Positions 6,866-14,723 are shown, numbered from the stretch's first letter. The stretch: 21,947 bases of DNA from CAIRDP01 sp037138335 (GCA_037138335.1 JBAXIO010000033.1:1-21947), one strand, 5' to 3'. Made by a program: numbers and translations. Notes: generated from the letters alone by a model not told the origin.

Positions 6866-7423
6866 ATGTCAAGAATTGGAAAACTTCCCATTGCAATACC
6901 AGGCGGTGTTAAGGTAACGGTATCTGATACCAACCTGGTGACCGTGACAGGTAAGCTTGGTGAACTTACCCAGCAGATCGACCCGAAAATCACGATCAAG
7001 ATTGAAGAGAACACAGTGTTTGTTCAGCGGAATTCCGACGCAAAGGATGACCGTTCAAAGCATGGCCTGTACCGGTCACTGCTGTCAAATATGATCAAAG
7101 GGGTAAGCGATGGATTTACCATCGTCCAGGAAATGGTTGGTGTGGGTTATAAAGCCACCTCAACAGGCCAGCTGCTGGAGCTCTCACTGGGCTTTTCACA
7201 TAACCTGATGCTTGAGCTTCCTATTGAAGTTTCTGTACAGACCACCGCGGAAAAAGGTAAGAACCCGACCATAATCCTGAAGTCTCACGACAAGCAGCTA
7301 ATCGGTCAGGTAGCCTCCAAGATCCGCTCGTTCCGCAAACCGGAGCCATACAAAGGCAAGGGTATCCGCTTCCAGGGAGAAGAGATCAAGAAGAAAGCAG
7401 GGAAATCTGCTGCAGGAGCATAA
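6866..7423 (+). CDS. rplF: 50S ribosomal protein L6
   Basis: 50S protein near the sarcin-ricin loop and factor-binding site, made of two similar alpha/beta domains. It has 185 residues from the ATG at 6866, matching the family N terminus SRIGKLPIAIPGGVKV. The C-terminal domain carries KPEPYKGKGIRFQGEEIKKK, the usual ending signature. An in-frame ATG 48 nt earlier would give 16 extra residues overlapping rpsH and is rejected. AGGAGG stands 8 nt before the chosen start. Confidence 0.99.
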   Translation: MSRIGKLPIAIPGGVKVTVSDTNLVTVTGKLGELTQQIDPKITIKIEENTVFVQRNSDAKDDRSKHGLYRSLLSNMIKGVSDGFTIVQEMVGVGYKATSTGQLLELSLGFSHNLMLELPIEVSVQTTAEKGKNPTIILKSHDKQLIGQVASKIRSFRKPEPYKGKGIRFQGEEIKKKAGKSAAGA

Positions 7424-7453
7424 TATTCATCATAAGATTAAATTCAGAACAGA

Positions 7454-7816
7454 ATGATTACCAGTAGAAAAAAAGATTTTCGCAGGTTCAGGATCAAGAA
7501 AAGGATACGCAAAGTCGTAGAAGGGACACCTGACAGGCCTCGCATGACGGTATTCAGAAGCACCAAGTCAATCTATGTCCAGCTTATTGATGACCTGGAA
7601 AAGAAGACGTTGCTTTCTGCTTCATCTGCCGAAAAAGCGGTGAAAAGTGCCAAGGGTACCAAAACGGAGATTGCCAAGCTGGTCGGCAAGAGTATTGCCG
7701 AAAAAGCGATACAGGCAGGGATCTCCTCGGTAGTTTTTGACAGAAACGGATATTTATATCATGGCAGGGTGAAAGCTTTGGCTGATGCAGCCAGAGAAGG
7801 CGGCCTTAAATTCTAA
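7454..7816 (+). CDS. rplR: 50S ribosomal protein L18
   Basis: 5S rRNA-binding protein of the central protuberance. It has 120 residues, as expected. It has the basic N terminus RRFRIKKRIRKVVEGTPDRPR, the middle VFRSTKSIYVQLIDD and the C-terminal FDRNGYLYHGRVKALADAAR segment typical of the family. It sits between rplF and rpsE, 6 nt before rpsE. Confidence 0.98.
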   Translation: MITSRKKDFRRFRIKKRIRKVVEGTPDRPRMTVFRSTKSIYVQLIDDLEKKTLLSASSAEKAVKSAKGTKTEIAKLVGKSIAEKAIQAGISSVVFDRNGYLYHGRVKALADAAREGGLKF

Positions 7817-7822
7817 TCAGGT

Positions 7823-8341
7823 ATGACAAACGTTAACGTAAAGAGAGTAAAATCAAGCGAAATTGAGTTCAAAGACCGCCTGGTCAGCATCCAGAGGGTG
7901 ACCAAAGTGACCAAGGGCGGGCGTACATTCAGTTTCTCGGCCATCGTAGTGGTGGGCAATGAAAACGGTGTGGTCGGTTACGGGCTTGGAAAAGCAAAGG
8001 AAGTAACAGCTGCGATCGCCAAAGGTATCGACGATGCAAAGAAGAACCTGATTAAAGTTCCAATTCTTAAAAGTACTATTCCCCACGAACAACTCGGGAA
8101 GTACAGCGGAGCCCTGGTTTTTCTGAAACCTGCAGCCCCCGGTACCGGTGTAATCGCCGGCGGTGCAATGCGTGCCGTACTCGAAAGTGTCGGTATTAAA
8201 GATGTGCTGGCTAAATCAAAGGGTTCGTCGAATCCCCATAGTGTTGTAAAAGCCACTATCAATGCATTGATCAAGATGCGCGATCCATACACTATCGCCC
8301 AGCTGCGTGGTATCGATATGGATAAAGTATTTAACGGTTAA
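7823..8341 (+). CDS. rpsE: 30S ribosomal protein S5
   Basis: 30S protein at the mRNA entry site, involved in decoding accuracy with S4. It has 172 residues, the standard length. The double-stranded-RNA-binding-like N-terminal domain occupies about residues 14-80 (FKDRLVSIQRVTKVTKGGR, VVGNENGVVGYGLGKAKEV). The C-terminal domain holds PAAPGTGVIAGGAMRAVLE and KGSSNPHSVVKATINAL. Spacing to rplR is 6 nt. Confidence 0.99.
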   Translation: MTNVNVKRVKSSEIEFKDRLVSIQRVTKVTKGGRTFSFSAIVVVGNENGVVGYGLGKAKEVTAAIAKGIDDAKKNLIKVPILKSTIPHEQLGKYSGALVFLKPAAPGTGVIAGGAMRAVLESVGIKDVLAKSKGSSNPHSVVKATINALIKMRDPYTIAQLRGIDMDKVFNG

Positions 8342-8363
8342 GAAATTGCAAAGCATAGAAGCA

Positions 8364-8543
8364 ATGAAGAAGATCAAAATAACCCAGGTTCGCAGTGGTA
8401 TCGGACACACACTACGCCAGAAACGTACTCTTGAAGCCCTTGGGCTTAAGCGTATACGCCATTCTGTGGAACATGAAGCAACCCCCCAGATCCTGGGAAT
8501 GGTTGAAAAAGTGAAACATCTCGTAAAATTTGAAGAAGTTTAA
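8364..8543 (+). CDS. rpmD: 50S ribosomal protein L30
   Basis: Small 23S rRNA-binding protein present in only some bacterial groups. It has 59 residues from the ATG at 8364, matching the family start MKKIKITQVRSGIG. The segment RTLEALGLKRIRHSVEH is characteristic. The frame is open further upstream to an ATG at 8307 inside rpsE, but the extra 19 residues do not match the family and are left out. It lies between rpsE and rplO in the usual order. Confidence 0.97.
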   Translation: MKKIKITQVRSGIGHTLRQKRTLEALGLKRIRHSVEHEATPQILGMVEKVKHLVKFEEV

Positions 8544-8563
8544 TCTCTGATAAGAATAATAAC

Positions 8564-9010
8564 ATGGATTTAAGTAATCTTAAACCGGCAAAAGGTTCTA
8601 TAAAGAAAGAAAAGCGTATCGGCAGGGGCCAGGGTTCAGGCCATGGCGGAACATCAACCCGTGGTCACAAAGGCGCCAAATCCCGCTCCGGTTACTCAAA
8701 GAAACTGGGTTATGAAGGCGGACAGATGTCTCTGGTGCGCCGTGTCCCCAAGTTCGGATTCAAGAATTTCAACCGCGTTGAATATAAAGGGATCAACCTG
8801 GATACACTCCAGCAACTCAGCGAAAAGAAAAACATCCTGGTTATGGGGATAGATACCCTCATTGAAGCAGGATTCATTTCCAAGAGAGATAAAGTGAAGA
8901 TCCTCGGGCGCGGAGAACTGAAAGCCAAACTGGAAATTACAGCACATGCTTTCTCTGCAACTGCAAAGAAAGCCATTGAAGATTTAGGCGGAATAGCAAA
9001 CACACTTTAA
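8564..9010 (+). CDS. rplO: 50S ribosomal protein L15
   Basis: Late-assembly 50S protein with a long basic Gly-rich N-terminal extension that threads into 23S rRNA. It has 148 residues. The N-terminal GRGQGSGHGGTSTRGHKGAK (22-41) and the following EGGQMSLVRRVPKFGF are diagnostic, and the C-terminal globular domain ends normally. It stands 20 nt after rpmD and 10 nt before secY. Confidence 0.98.
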   Translation: MDLSNLKPAKGSIKKEKRIGRGQGSGHGGTSTRGHKGAKSRSGYSKKLGYEGGQMSLVRRVPKFGFKNFNRVEYKGINLDTLQQLSEKKNILVMGIDTLIEAGFISKRDKVKILGRGELKAKLEITAHAFSATAKKAIEDLGGIANTL

Positions 9011-9020
9011 ACCTGTTTGA

Positions 9021-10388
9021 ATGAAAAAACTGATTCAAACCATCAGGAACATCTGGAAGATTGACGATCTGAGAAAGAGGATTTTGTATACCATTGGTAT
9101 TCTGCTGATTTATCGTTTCGGAGCTCATGTCGTACTTCCCGGTGTCGACCCCGGCATGCTGCAAAACCTTCAGAACCAGTCGAAGCAGGGTTTGCTCGGC
9201 CTTCTGAATATGTTTTCGGGTGGTGCCTTTGCAAACGCATCCATTTTTGCACTCGGTATCATGCCTTACATCTCGGCATCCATCGTAATGCAGTTGCTCG
9301 GTATGGCAATCCCATACTTCCAGAAACTTCAGAAAGAAGGTGAAAGCGGAAGGAAAAAAATAAACCAGATCACACGTTACCTTACCGTGGTCATCCTTAT
9401 CCTCCAGTCACCTGCATACATAGCAAATCTTGTATCCCAGCTTCCTCCGGAGGCTGTATATCCATTCAGCGCGAACTCCACCCATCATTCGGTATTCTCA
9501 TTTTTCGGCATCATGTCCATAATGATACTGACAGCCGGTTCCATGTTTATCATGTGGCTGGGAGAGAGGATTACCGATAAGGGTATCGGAAACGGTATTT
9601 CACTGATCATCATGATCGGTATCATAGCAAGGCTGCCATTCTCCCTGGTTGGGGAACTTGTTTCAAGAATGGAGCAGAAAGGCGGCGGGCTTGTTTTCTT
9701 TGTAGTCGAACTTGCCTTCCTGGTACTGGTTATCCTCGTTACTATTCTCCTGGTACAGGGCACCAGGAAGATCCCGGTGCAGTATGCCAAGAGGATTGTC
9801 GGCAACAAACAATACGGCGGGGTCAGGCAGTATATCCCCCTAAAAGTCAATGCTGCCGGTGTAATGCCTATCATTTTTGCGCAGGCTATCATGTTCCTCC
9901 CGCTTACCATAGCAGGATTTGCCAGCAGTGAAACACTTACAGGCTTTGCCAGGGTCTTCACCGACTATAACAGCCTTGCATACAATGCCACTTTCTTTGT
10001 TCTGATCATTTTCTTCACCTATTTCTATACTGCTATTACGATCAATCCGAACCAGATGGCTGAGGATATGAAGAAGAACGGCGGATTTATTCCTGGTGTA
10101 AAACCCGGAAAGAAAACCGGAGAGTTTATCGACAATGTGATGTCGAGGATAGTGCTTCCGGGATCTATTTTCCTTGGCTTTGTAGCCGTCATGCCTTACT
10201 TTGTAAGAACAATCGGTGTTACCAGTCAGTTCGCCCAGTTCTATGGCGGAACTTCATTGCTGATTTTAGTAGGTGTTGTGCTGGATACTTTGCAGCAGAT
10301 CGAAAGCCACCTGTTGATGCGCCATTACGATGGTCTGACAAAATCGGGACGTATCAAAGGCAGGTCTTCCTATAATGTTGCAAGCTGA
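9021..10388 (+). CDS. secY: Preprotein translocase subunit SecY
   Basis: Channel subunit of the SecYEG translocon in the inner membrane, which exports or inserts most envelope proteins. It has 455 residues, slightly longer than the E. coli protein (443), with about ten hydrophobic segments. Landmarks are the plug and lateral-gate region after the first segment (FSGGAFANASIFALGIMPY at 65-83), GERITDKGIGNGISL (181-195), KVNAAGVMPIIFAQ (275-288), and NPNQMAEDMKKNGGFIPG (342-359). The C-terminal cytoplasmic tail after QQIESHLLMRHYDG is complete. Its place between rplO and map, without adk, is the usual Bacteroidota arrangement. Confidence 0.99.
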   Translation: MKKLIQTIRNIWKIDDLRKRILYTIGILLIYRFGAHVVLPGVDPGMLQNLQNQSKQGLLGLLNMFSGGAFANASIFALGIMPYISASIVMQLLGMAIPYFQKLQKEGESGRKKINQITRYLTVVILILQSPAYIANLVSQLPPEAVYPFSANSTHHSVFSFFGIMSIMILTAGSMFIMWLGERITDKGIGNGISLIIMIGIIARLPFSLVGELVSRMEQKGGGLVFFVVELAFLVLVILVTILLVQGTRKIPVQYAKRIVGNKQYGGVRQYIPLKVNAAGVMPIIFAQAIMFLPLTIAGFASSETLTGFARVFTDYNSLAYNATFFVLIIFFTYFYTAITINPNQMAEDMKKNGGFIPGVKPGKKTGEFIDNVMSRIVLPGSIFLGFVAVMPYFVRTIGVTSQFAQFYGGTSLLILVGVVLDTLQQIESHLLMRHYDGLTKSGRIKGRSSYNVAS

Positions 10389-10408
10389 GAAACTTAATAG
10401 TAAACTGA

Positions 10409-11188
10409 ATGATATTAAAGACTGCGGAAGAAGTCGAATACCTGAGGGAAAATGCTTTAATTGTAAGCAGGACCTTAGCCGCAGTAGCAAAAGAGATCAA
10501 ACCGGGTGTCCAGACCAAGACACTCGATAAAATAGCCGAAGAATATATTCGGTCAGAAGGGGCGGTACCAGGTTTTAAAGGGTACCGGGGGTTTCCGGCA
10601 ACCTTGTGCATCTCCCTCAATGAAGAAGTGGTGCACGGAATACCGGGAGAGAGAGTTCTTTTAAATGGTGATATTGTTTCGATCGACTGCGGATGTATGA
10701 AGCACGGTTTTTACGGCGATTCTGCCTACACCTTTCCGGTGGGGGAGGTCAGCCCGGAAGTAAGACTGCTGCTTGAAAGGACGAAAGAATCCCTGTTCAG
10801 GGCGCTTGAAGTTGCTGTTACAGGGAAACGCGTTGGAGATATAGGCGCTGCTGTCCAGGATTATGTGGAGAGCTTCGGTTATTCGGTTGTGAGAGAACTT
10901 GTGGGGCATGGAATAGGGAAGGCCCTGCACGAGAAACCCGATATACCCAATTACGGGAAACGGGGATCCGGGCAGAAACTCCCTGAAGGCCTGAGCATTT
11001 GCATTGAACCCATGATCAACCTGGGAACAAAAAATGTGGTGCAGGCGAGCGATGGATGGACAATACGAACCGCTGACCGAATGCCTTCAGCCCATTTTGA
11101 GCTGACTGTTGTAATCAGGAAGGAGAAAGCGGATGTACTTTCCACGTTTAAATATATTGAAGAAGTTCTAGGACCTCAACTTATATAA
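10409..11188 (+). CDS. map: Type I methionine aminopeptidase
   Basis: Cytoplasmic metalloenzyme that removes the initiator methionine from nascent proteins after deformylation. It has 259 residues, the size of the minimal type I enzyme. All five metal ligands are in place: D93 in SIDCG, D104 in GDSAYTF, H167 in GHGIG, E200 in CIEPM and E231 in HFELT. H76 in EVVHGIPG matches the substrate-binding histidine. No N-terminal zinc-finger extension is present. It lies 20 nt after secY and its stop is separated from the infA ATG by a single base, so the two are very likely cotranslated. Confidence 0.98.
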   Translation: MILKTAEEVEYLRENALIVSRTLAAVAKEIKPGVQTKTLDKIAEEYIRSEGAVPGFKGYRGFPATLCISLNEEVVHGIPGERVLLNGDIVSIDCGCMKHGFYGDSAYTFPVGEVSPEVRLLLERTKESLFRALEVAVTGKRVGDIGAAVQDYVESFGYSVVRELVGHGIGKALHEKPDIPNYGKRGSGQKLPEGLSICIEPMINLGTKNVVQASDGWTIRTADRMPSAHFELTVVIRKEKADVLSTFKYIEEVLGPQLI

Positions 11189-11189
11189 A

Positions 11190-11408
11190 ATGTCAAAACA
11201 AGCGTCAATTCAGCAGGACGGCACTGTCGTCGAATCCCTGGGAAATGCAATGTTCAGGGTGGAACTCGAGAACGGACATGTTATAACTGCACACATCTCA
11301 GGTAAGATGAGGATGCATTACATCAAGATCCTCCCGGGTGATAAAGTGAGGATTGAAATGTCACCATATGATTTGACTAAAGGAAGAATAACATTCCGCT
11401 ATCAATAG
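11190..11408 (+). CDS. infA: Translation initiation factor IF-1
   Basis: OB-fold factor that binds the 30S A site during initiation and helps IF-2 and IF-3. It has 72 residues, the exact usual size. The signature runs through DGTVVESLGNAMFRVELENG, with ISGKMRMHYIKILPGDKV and the ending DLTKGRITFRYQ. It follows map by one base and precedes rpmJ by 17 nt. Confidence 0.99.
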   Translation: MSKQASIQQDGTVVESLGNAMFRVELENGHVITAHISGKMRMHYIKILPGDKVRIEMSPYDLTKGRITFRYQ

Positions 11409-11425
11409 AAAAAAAGAAAAGTAAA

Positions 11426-11542
11426 ATGAAAGTCAGAACATCTATCAAGAAAAGGTCGGCCGACTGCAAGATCGTCCGTCGAAAAGGGGTCTTGTACGTG
11501 ATCAACAAGAAGAACCCTAAATTCAAGCAAAGACAAGGATAA
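11426..11542 (+). CDS. rpmJ: 50S ribosomal protein L36, zinc-free form
   Basis: A 38-residue basic protein, the smallest of the 50S subunit, starting MKVRTSIKKRSADCK and ending NPKFKQRQG, both diagnostic. The zinc-binding form has C-C-C-H ligands; here only the cysteine in ADCK remains, and the others are replaced by Ser, Asn and Phe, so it is the zinc-independent type. It stands in its normal place between infA and rpsM. The leader is A-rich without Shine-Dalgarno. Confidence 0.97.
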   Translation: MKVRTSIKKRSADCKIVRRKGVLYVINKKNPKFKQRQG

Positions 11543-11563
11543 TTAAAATTAAACAAAGCATAT

Positions 11564-11944
11564 ATGGCCAGAATTGCAGGTATTGATTTACCTAAACAAA
11601 AAAGGGGAGAAATAGGTCTAACCTATATTTATGGCATCGGCAGGAGTACTGCCCAGAGCATACTGACTGAGGCAGGTGTTGACTGGAATAAAAAGGTTCA
11701 GGACTGGACTGATGATGAGCAGAATAAGATCCGTGCCATCATCAATGACAAATACAAGATCGAGGGTGCACTTCGTTCGGAAGTCCAGATGAACATTAAG
11801 CGGCTAATGGATATTGGCAGTTACCGTGGCATCCGCCACCGTATCGGCCTGCCTGTTCGCGGGCAAAGTACCAAAAATAACGCACGTACCCGTAAAGGCC
11901 GCAAAAAGACTGTTGCCAACAAGAAAAAGGCAACCAAGGGTTAA
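11564..11944 (+). CDS. rpsM: 30S ribosomal protein S13
   Basis: 30S head protein that contacts P-site tRNA and L5 across the subunit interface. It has 126 residues. The N terminus ARIAGIDLPKQKRGEIGLTY carries a helix-hairpin-helix-like YIYGIGRSTA, and the C-terminal tail has GSYRGIRHRIGLPVRGQ (85-101) followed by a Lys-rich tip that reaches tRNA. This is the first gene of the classical alpha operon. The end of the gene forms one arm of a possible hairpin extending into the gap before rpsK. Confidence 0.99.
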   Translation: MARIAGIDLPKQKRGEIGLTYIYGIGRSTAQSILTEAGVDWNKKVQDWTDDEQNKIRAIINDKYKIEGALRSEVQMNIKRLMDIGSYRGIRHRIGLPVRGQSTKNNARTRKGRKKTVANKKKATKG

Positions 11945-11966
11945 TGGTTAATCCTTAATGGTTTTT
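11936..11966 (+). terminator. Possible weak terminator or attenuator between rpsM and rpsK
   Basis: Arms AAGGGTTAA (11936-11944, including the rpsM stop) and TTAATCCTT (11948-11956) pair over 9 bp with one G-U, closing a TGG loop. Five T follow at 11962-11966 after a 5-nt interval. The stem is mostly A-U and the T-run is displaced, so at most partial termination would be expected. The motif GGTTAAT is repeated here, so the structure may be a by-product. Confidence 0.35.
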
Positions 11967-11989
11967 AAGAATTGAAGTAATAGTGTAAT

Positions 11990-12379
11990 ATGGCAAAGAC
12001 TGAAAAAAGTTCAAAGAAAAGGGTTGTAAAGGTAGATGCAATAGGCAGGGCTTATATAAATGCCTCCTTTAACAATCTCATTATTTCATTAACCAATAAT
12101 GCCGGTCAGGTGATTTCCTGGTCGTCGGCCGGTAAGATGGGTTTCAAGGGTTCGAAGAAGAACACTCCGTATGCAGCCCAGATGGCTGCAACAGATGCTG
12201 CAAAGACTGCGTATGACCTGGGTCTTCGTAAGGTGAAGGTGTTTATTAAGGGCCCCGGAGCCGGGCGTGAATCAGCCATGCGTACCATCCATGCTGCAGG
12301 CATTGAAGTTACGGAGATCATGGACATCACTCCGCTTCCTCATAACGGTTGCCGTCCTCCTAAACGCAGGCGTGTATAA
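11990..12379 (+). CDS. rpsK: 30S ribosomal protein S11
   Basis: 30S platform protein that lines the mRNA exit/E-site region with S7 and S18. It has 129 residues, the usual length. Conserved features are NNLIISLTNNAGQVISWSSA, the GPGAGRESAMRTI loop and the C-terminal DITPLPHNGCRPPKRRRV. N119-G120 matches the Asn-Gly pair that forms isoaspartate in E. coli S11. It follows rpsM after a 45-nt gap. Confidence 0.99.
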   Translation: MAKTEKSSKKRVVKVDAIGRAYINASFNNLIISLTNNAGQVISWSSAGKMGFKGSKKNTPYAAQMAATDAAKTAYDLGLRKVKVFIKGPGAGRESAMRTIHAAGIEVTEIMDITPLPHNGCRPPKRRRV

Positions 12380-12410
12380 TCTGAATTAATCATAAATAAC
12401 ATTCGATACC

Positions 12411-13016
12411 ATGGCAAGATATATTGGGCCGAAATCAAGAATTGCAAGAAAGTTCCGGGATCCTATCTACGGACCTGACAAAAGTTACGAAAAGAAAAAT
12501 TACCCTCCGGGGATGCACGGCCAGACCAAACGGCGCGCTAAGGCTTCAGAATATGGAACCCAGTTGATGGAGAAACAGAAAGCCAAGTATACCTATGGTA
12601 TCCTGGAAAGGCAGTTCAGGAATATCTTTAACAAAGCTTCACATAAAGGTGGTATTACAGGTGAGGTGCTGCTTCAGCTTATTGAATCACGGCTTGACAA
12701 TACGGTATACCGCCTCGGTATTGCGCCTACCAGGGATGGTGCCCGCCAGCTTATCGGTCACAGGCATATCACGGTAAACGGTAAAGTCGTTAATATCCCT
12801 TCATACGAACTTCGTCCCGGCGATCTGATCGGCGTACGCGAACGTTCCAAATCCATGGAAGTGATTACCGACTCCCTCAGCGGCAGAGGAAACCAGTATC
12901 CCTGGCTTGAATGGGATGCAAATCTTATGACCGGAAAATTTATGAACTACCCTGAACGTTCACAGATCCCTGAAAATATCAAGGAGCAGCTGATCGTCGA
13001 ATTGTATTCGAAGTAA
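12411..13016 (+). CDS. rpsD: 30S ribosomal protein S4
   Basis: Primary 16S rRNA binder that starts 30S assembly and affects decoding accuracy. It has 201 residues. It begins ARYIGPKSRIARKFRDPIYG, a Bacteroidota-like N terminus lacking the zinc cysteines found in some S4 proteins. The S4 RNA-binding domain is at about residues 92-155, with RLDNTVYRLGIAPTRDGARQ and GHRHITVNGK. In E. coli S4 represses the alpha operon at the rpsM start; no such element could be recognised here by eye. Confidence 0.99.
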   Translation: MARYIGPKSRIARKFRDPIYGPDKSYEKKNYPPGMHGQTKRRAKASEYGTQLMEKQKAKYTYGILERQFRNIFNKASHKGGITGEVLLQLIESRLDNTVYRLGIAPTRDGARQLIGHRHITVNGKVVNIPSYELRPGDLIGVRERSKSMEVITDSLSGRGNQYPWLEWDANLMTGKFMNYPERSQIPENIKEQLIVELYSK

Positions 13017-13056
13017 CGGGAATTCATTTTGATATAAACCTTTTAAACAAAGTATT

Positions 13057-14049
13057 ATGGCTATTTTACCGTTCCAGAAACCTGACAAGGTGATCATGCT
13101 TGAATCGGATGATCGCCGCGGAATATTTGAATTTCGTCCGCTTGAGCCTGGTTTTGGTATTACCATTGGAAATGCACTGAGAAGAATCCTCCTGTCTTCA
13201 TTGGAAGGATTTGCCATTACTTCAGTAAAAATTGAAGGCGTGGACCAGGAATTTTCAACTATCAAAGGTGTCATTGAAGATGTCACCGAGATCATACTTA
13301 ACCTGAAACAGATCCGTTTCAAACGTCTTATTGAGACTGAGAGTTCTGAAAAGGTGACGGTGATCATCGCACAGCAGAAAGAATTCAAAGCAGGCGACAT
13401 CAACAAATTCCTGTCGGTTTTCCAGGTTTTGAATCCTGAAATCGTGGTTTGTCATATGGAGCCCTCGGTCAAACTTACCGTGGAACTCTCGGTTGACAAG
13501 GGGAGAGGATACGTCCCGGCCGATGAAAACAAGGCACTCAGCACTTCACTGGGCAGGATCGCGATCGACTCGATTCACACTCCGATAAAGAATGTTACTT
13601 ATAACATTGAGAATTATCGCGTGGAGCAAAAGACCGACTACGAGAAACTGGTGATGGAGATTGTTACCGACGGTTCAATCGCCCCCAAGAATGCATTGAA
13701 GGAATCGGCCAAGATTCTGATCCACCATTTCATGCTATTCTCCGACGAAAAGATCACCCTCGATACAGCTGAGAAAACTGTTACTGAAGAATTCGACGAG
13801 ACCTCGTTGCATATCCGCCAGCTTTTAAAAACGAAGCTGGTCGACATGGATCTCTCGGTGCGCGCCCTCAATTGCCTGAAAGCAGCCGATGTTGAGACTC
13901 TCGGTGACCTGGTGGCTTTTAACAAGAATGACCTTCTGAAGTTCAGGAACTTCGGAAAGAAATCCCTTACGGAACTTGAAGAGCTTGTAAAATCAAAAGG
14001 CCTGGAGTTCGGGATGAATACTTCAAAATATAAATTAGATAAGGATTAA
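13057..14049 (+). CDS. rpoA: DNA-directed RNA polymerase subunit alpha
   Basis: Scaffold subunit whose dimer starts core polymerase assembly and whose C-terminal domain binds UP elements and activators. It has 330 residues, typical. The N-terminal domain (about 1-230) has GFGITIGNALRRILLSSLEG; a linker near 231-250 leads to the C-terminal domain with SVRALNCLKAADVETLGDL and FGKKSLTELEELV. R269 in SVRALNCL corresponds to E. coli R265, the key DNA contact, and N272 to N268. It lies 40 nt after rpsD and 5 nt before rplQ. Confidence 0.99.
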   Translation: MAILPFQKPDKVIMLESDDRRGIFEFRPLEPGFGITIGNALRRILLSSLEGFAITSVKIEGVDQEFSTIKGVIEDVTEIILNLKQIRFKRLIETESSEKVTVIIAQQKEFKAGDINKFLSVFQVLNPEIVVCHMEPSVKLTVELSVDKGRGYVPADENKALSTSLGRIAIDSIHTPIKNVTYNIENYRVEQKTDYEKLVMEIVTDGSIAPKNALKESAKILIHHFMLFSDEKITLDTAEKTVTEEFDETSLHIRQLLKTKLVDMDLSVRALNCLKAADVETLGDLVAFNKNDLLKFRNFGKKSLTELEELVKSKGLEFGMNTSKYKLDKD

Positions 14050-14054
14050 TAGCG

Positions 14055-14630
14055 ATGAGACATCAAAAGAAAATCAATCATTTAGGCAGGACCAGTGCGC
14101 ACAGGAAGGCAATGCTTTCAAATATGGCATCTTCGCTCATTCTGCATAAACGTATATCTACCACCCTTGCAAAGGCAAAAGCGCTTAGATCCTATGTTGA
14201 GCCTTTGATCACCAGGGCAAAAGACGATTCCACCCATTCCCGCCGTATAGCATTCAGCTACCTGCAGAATAAGGAAGCCGTTTCGGAACTCTTCCGTGAA
14301 ATATCCAAGAAAATCATGGAAAGACCGGGCGGTTATACCCGCATACTGAAGACCGGGATGCGCGCAGGCGATAATGCCGATATGTGTTTTATCGAACTTG
14401 TTGACTATAACGAGGTAATGCTGGGCGGAAAAAAGGAAGAAGCAAAGTCAAAAACAACCCGCAGAGGCCGCAGGGGAGGAAAAAAAGAGGATGAAACCGA
14501 AAAAAAATCCCCGGCTCCGAAGGATGAAAAGGAAATAAAAAAGCCGAAAAAAGCTGCTAAAAAGGCCGAAGGTACCGAAGGCCCGGCAGAAGCTAAACCT
14601 GAGGAAAATCCTGAAGCAAAAGAAAGTTAG
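14055..14630 (+). CDS. rplQ: 50S ribosomal protein L17 with long charged tail
   Basis: 50S protein close to the tunnel exit. The conserved core spans residues 1-124 and begins MRHQKKINHLGRTSAHRKAM. The protein has 191 residues against 127 in E. coli; residues 125-191 form a low-complexity tail of alternating Lys/Arg-rich and Glu-rich blocks with Pro and Ala. Extended L17 is common in Bacteroidota. It starts 5 nt after rpoA with a partial Shine-Dalgarno-like AAGGA overlapping the rpoA end, and it is followed by an intrinsic terminator about 30 nt later. Confidence 0.98.
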   Translation: MRHQKKINHLGRTSAHRKAMLSNMASSLILHKRISTTLAKAKALRSYVEPLITRAKDDSTHSRRIAFSYLQNKEAVSELFREISKKIMERPGGYTRILKTGMRAGDNADMCFIELVDYNEVMLGGKKEEAKSKTTRRGRRGGKKEDETEKKSPAPKDEKEIKKPKKAAKKAEGTEGPAEAKPEENPEAKES

Positions 14631-14660
14631 TCTTTAAACCAAAAAATAAATGAATCCAAC

Positions 14661-14697
14661 AAAAAGGATAATGTACATTGTTACGTTATCCTTTTTT
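14661..14697 (+). terminator. Intrinsic terminator after rplQ
   Basis: AAAAAGGATAA (14661-14671) pairs perfectly with TTATCCTTTTT (14686-14696), and the stem continues inward with a U-G pair plus GTA/TAC, leaving a 6-nt loop. The descending arm ends in a run of six T. It lies 30 nt after the rplQ stop and 26 nt before the eno ATG, and closes the ribosomal protein block. Because of the A-run on the other side it could also act on the minus strand, but no minus-strand gene faces it. Confidence 0.9.
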
Positions 14698-14723
14698 AAT
14701 TTACATCAATTAAAACTAAAGAT

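Noticed and set aside
8307..8363. 19-residue N-terminal extension of L30
   Set aside because: It overlaps the rpsE end and has no counterpart in the family; MKKIKITQ is the usual start.
9485..9961. Minus-strand open frame of 158 codons opposite secY
   Set aside because: It is an antisense shadow of secY with low-complexity composition, no signal and no recognised motif.
14631..14723. Promoter for eno in the gap after rplQ
   Set aside because: The best candidate, TAATTTAC near 14697, matches only part of the TAnnTTTG box and overlaps the terminator T-run, so it is too weak to list.
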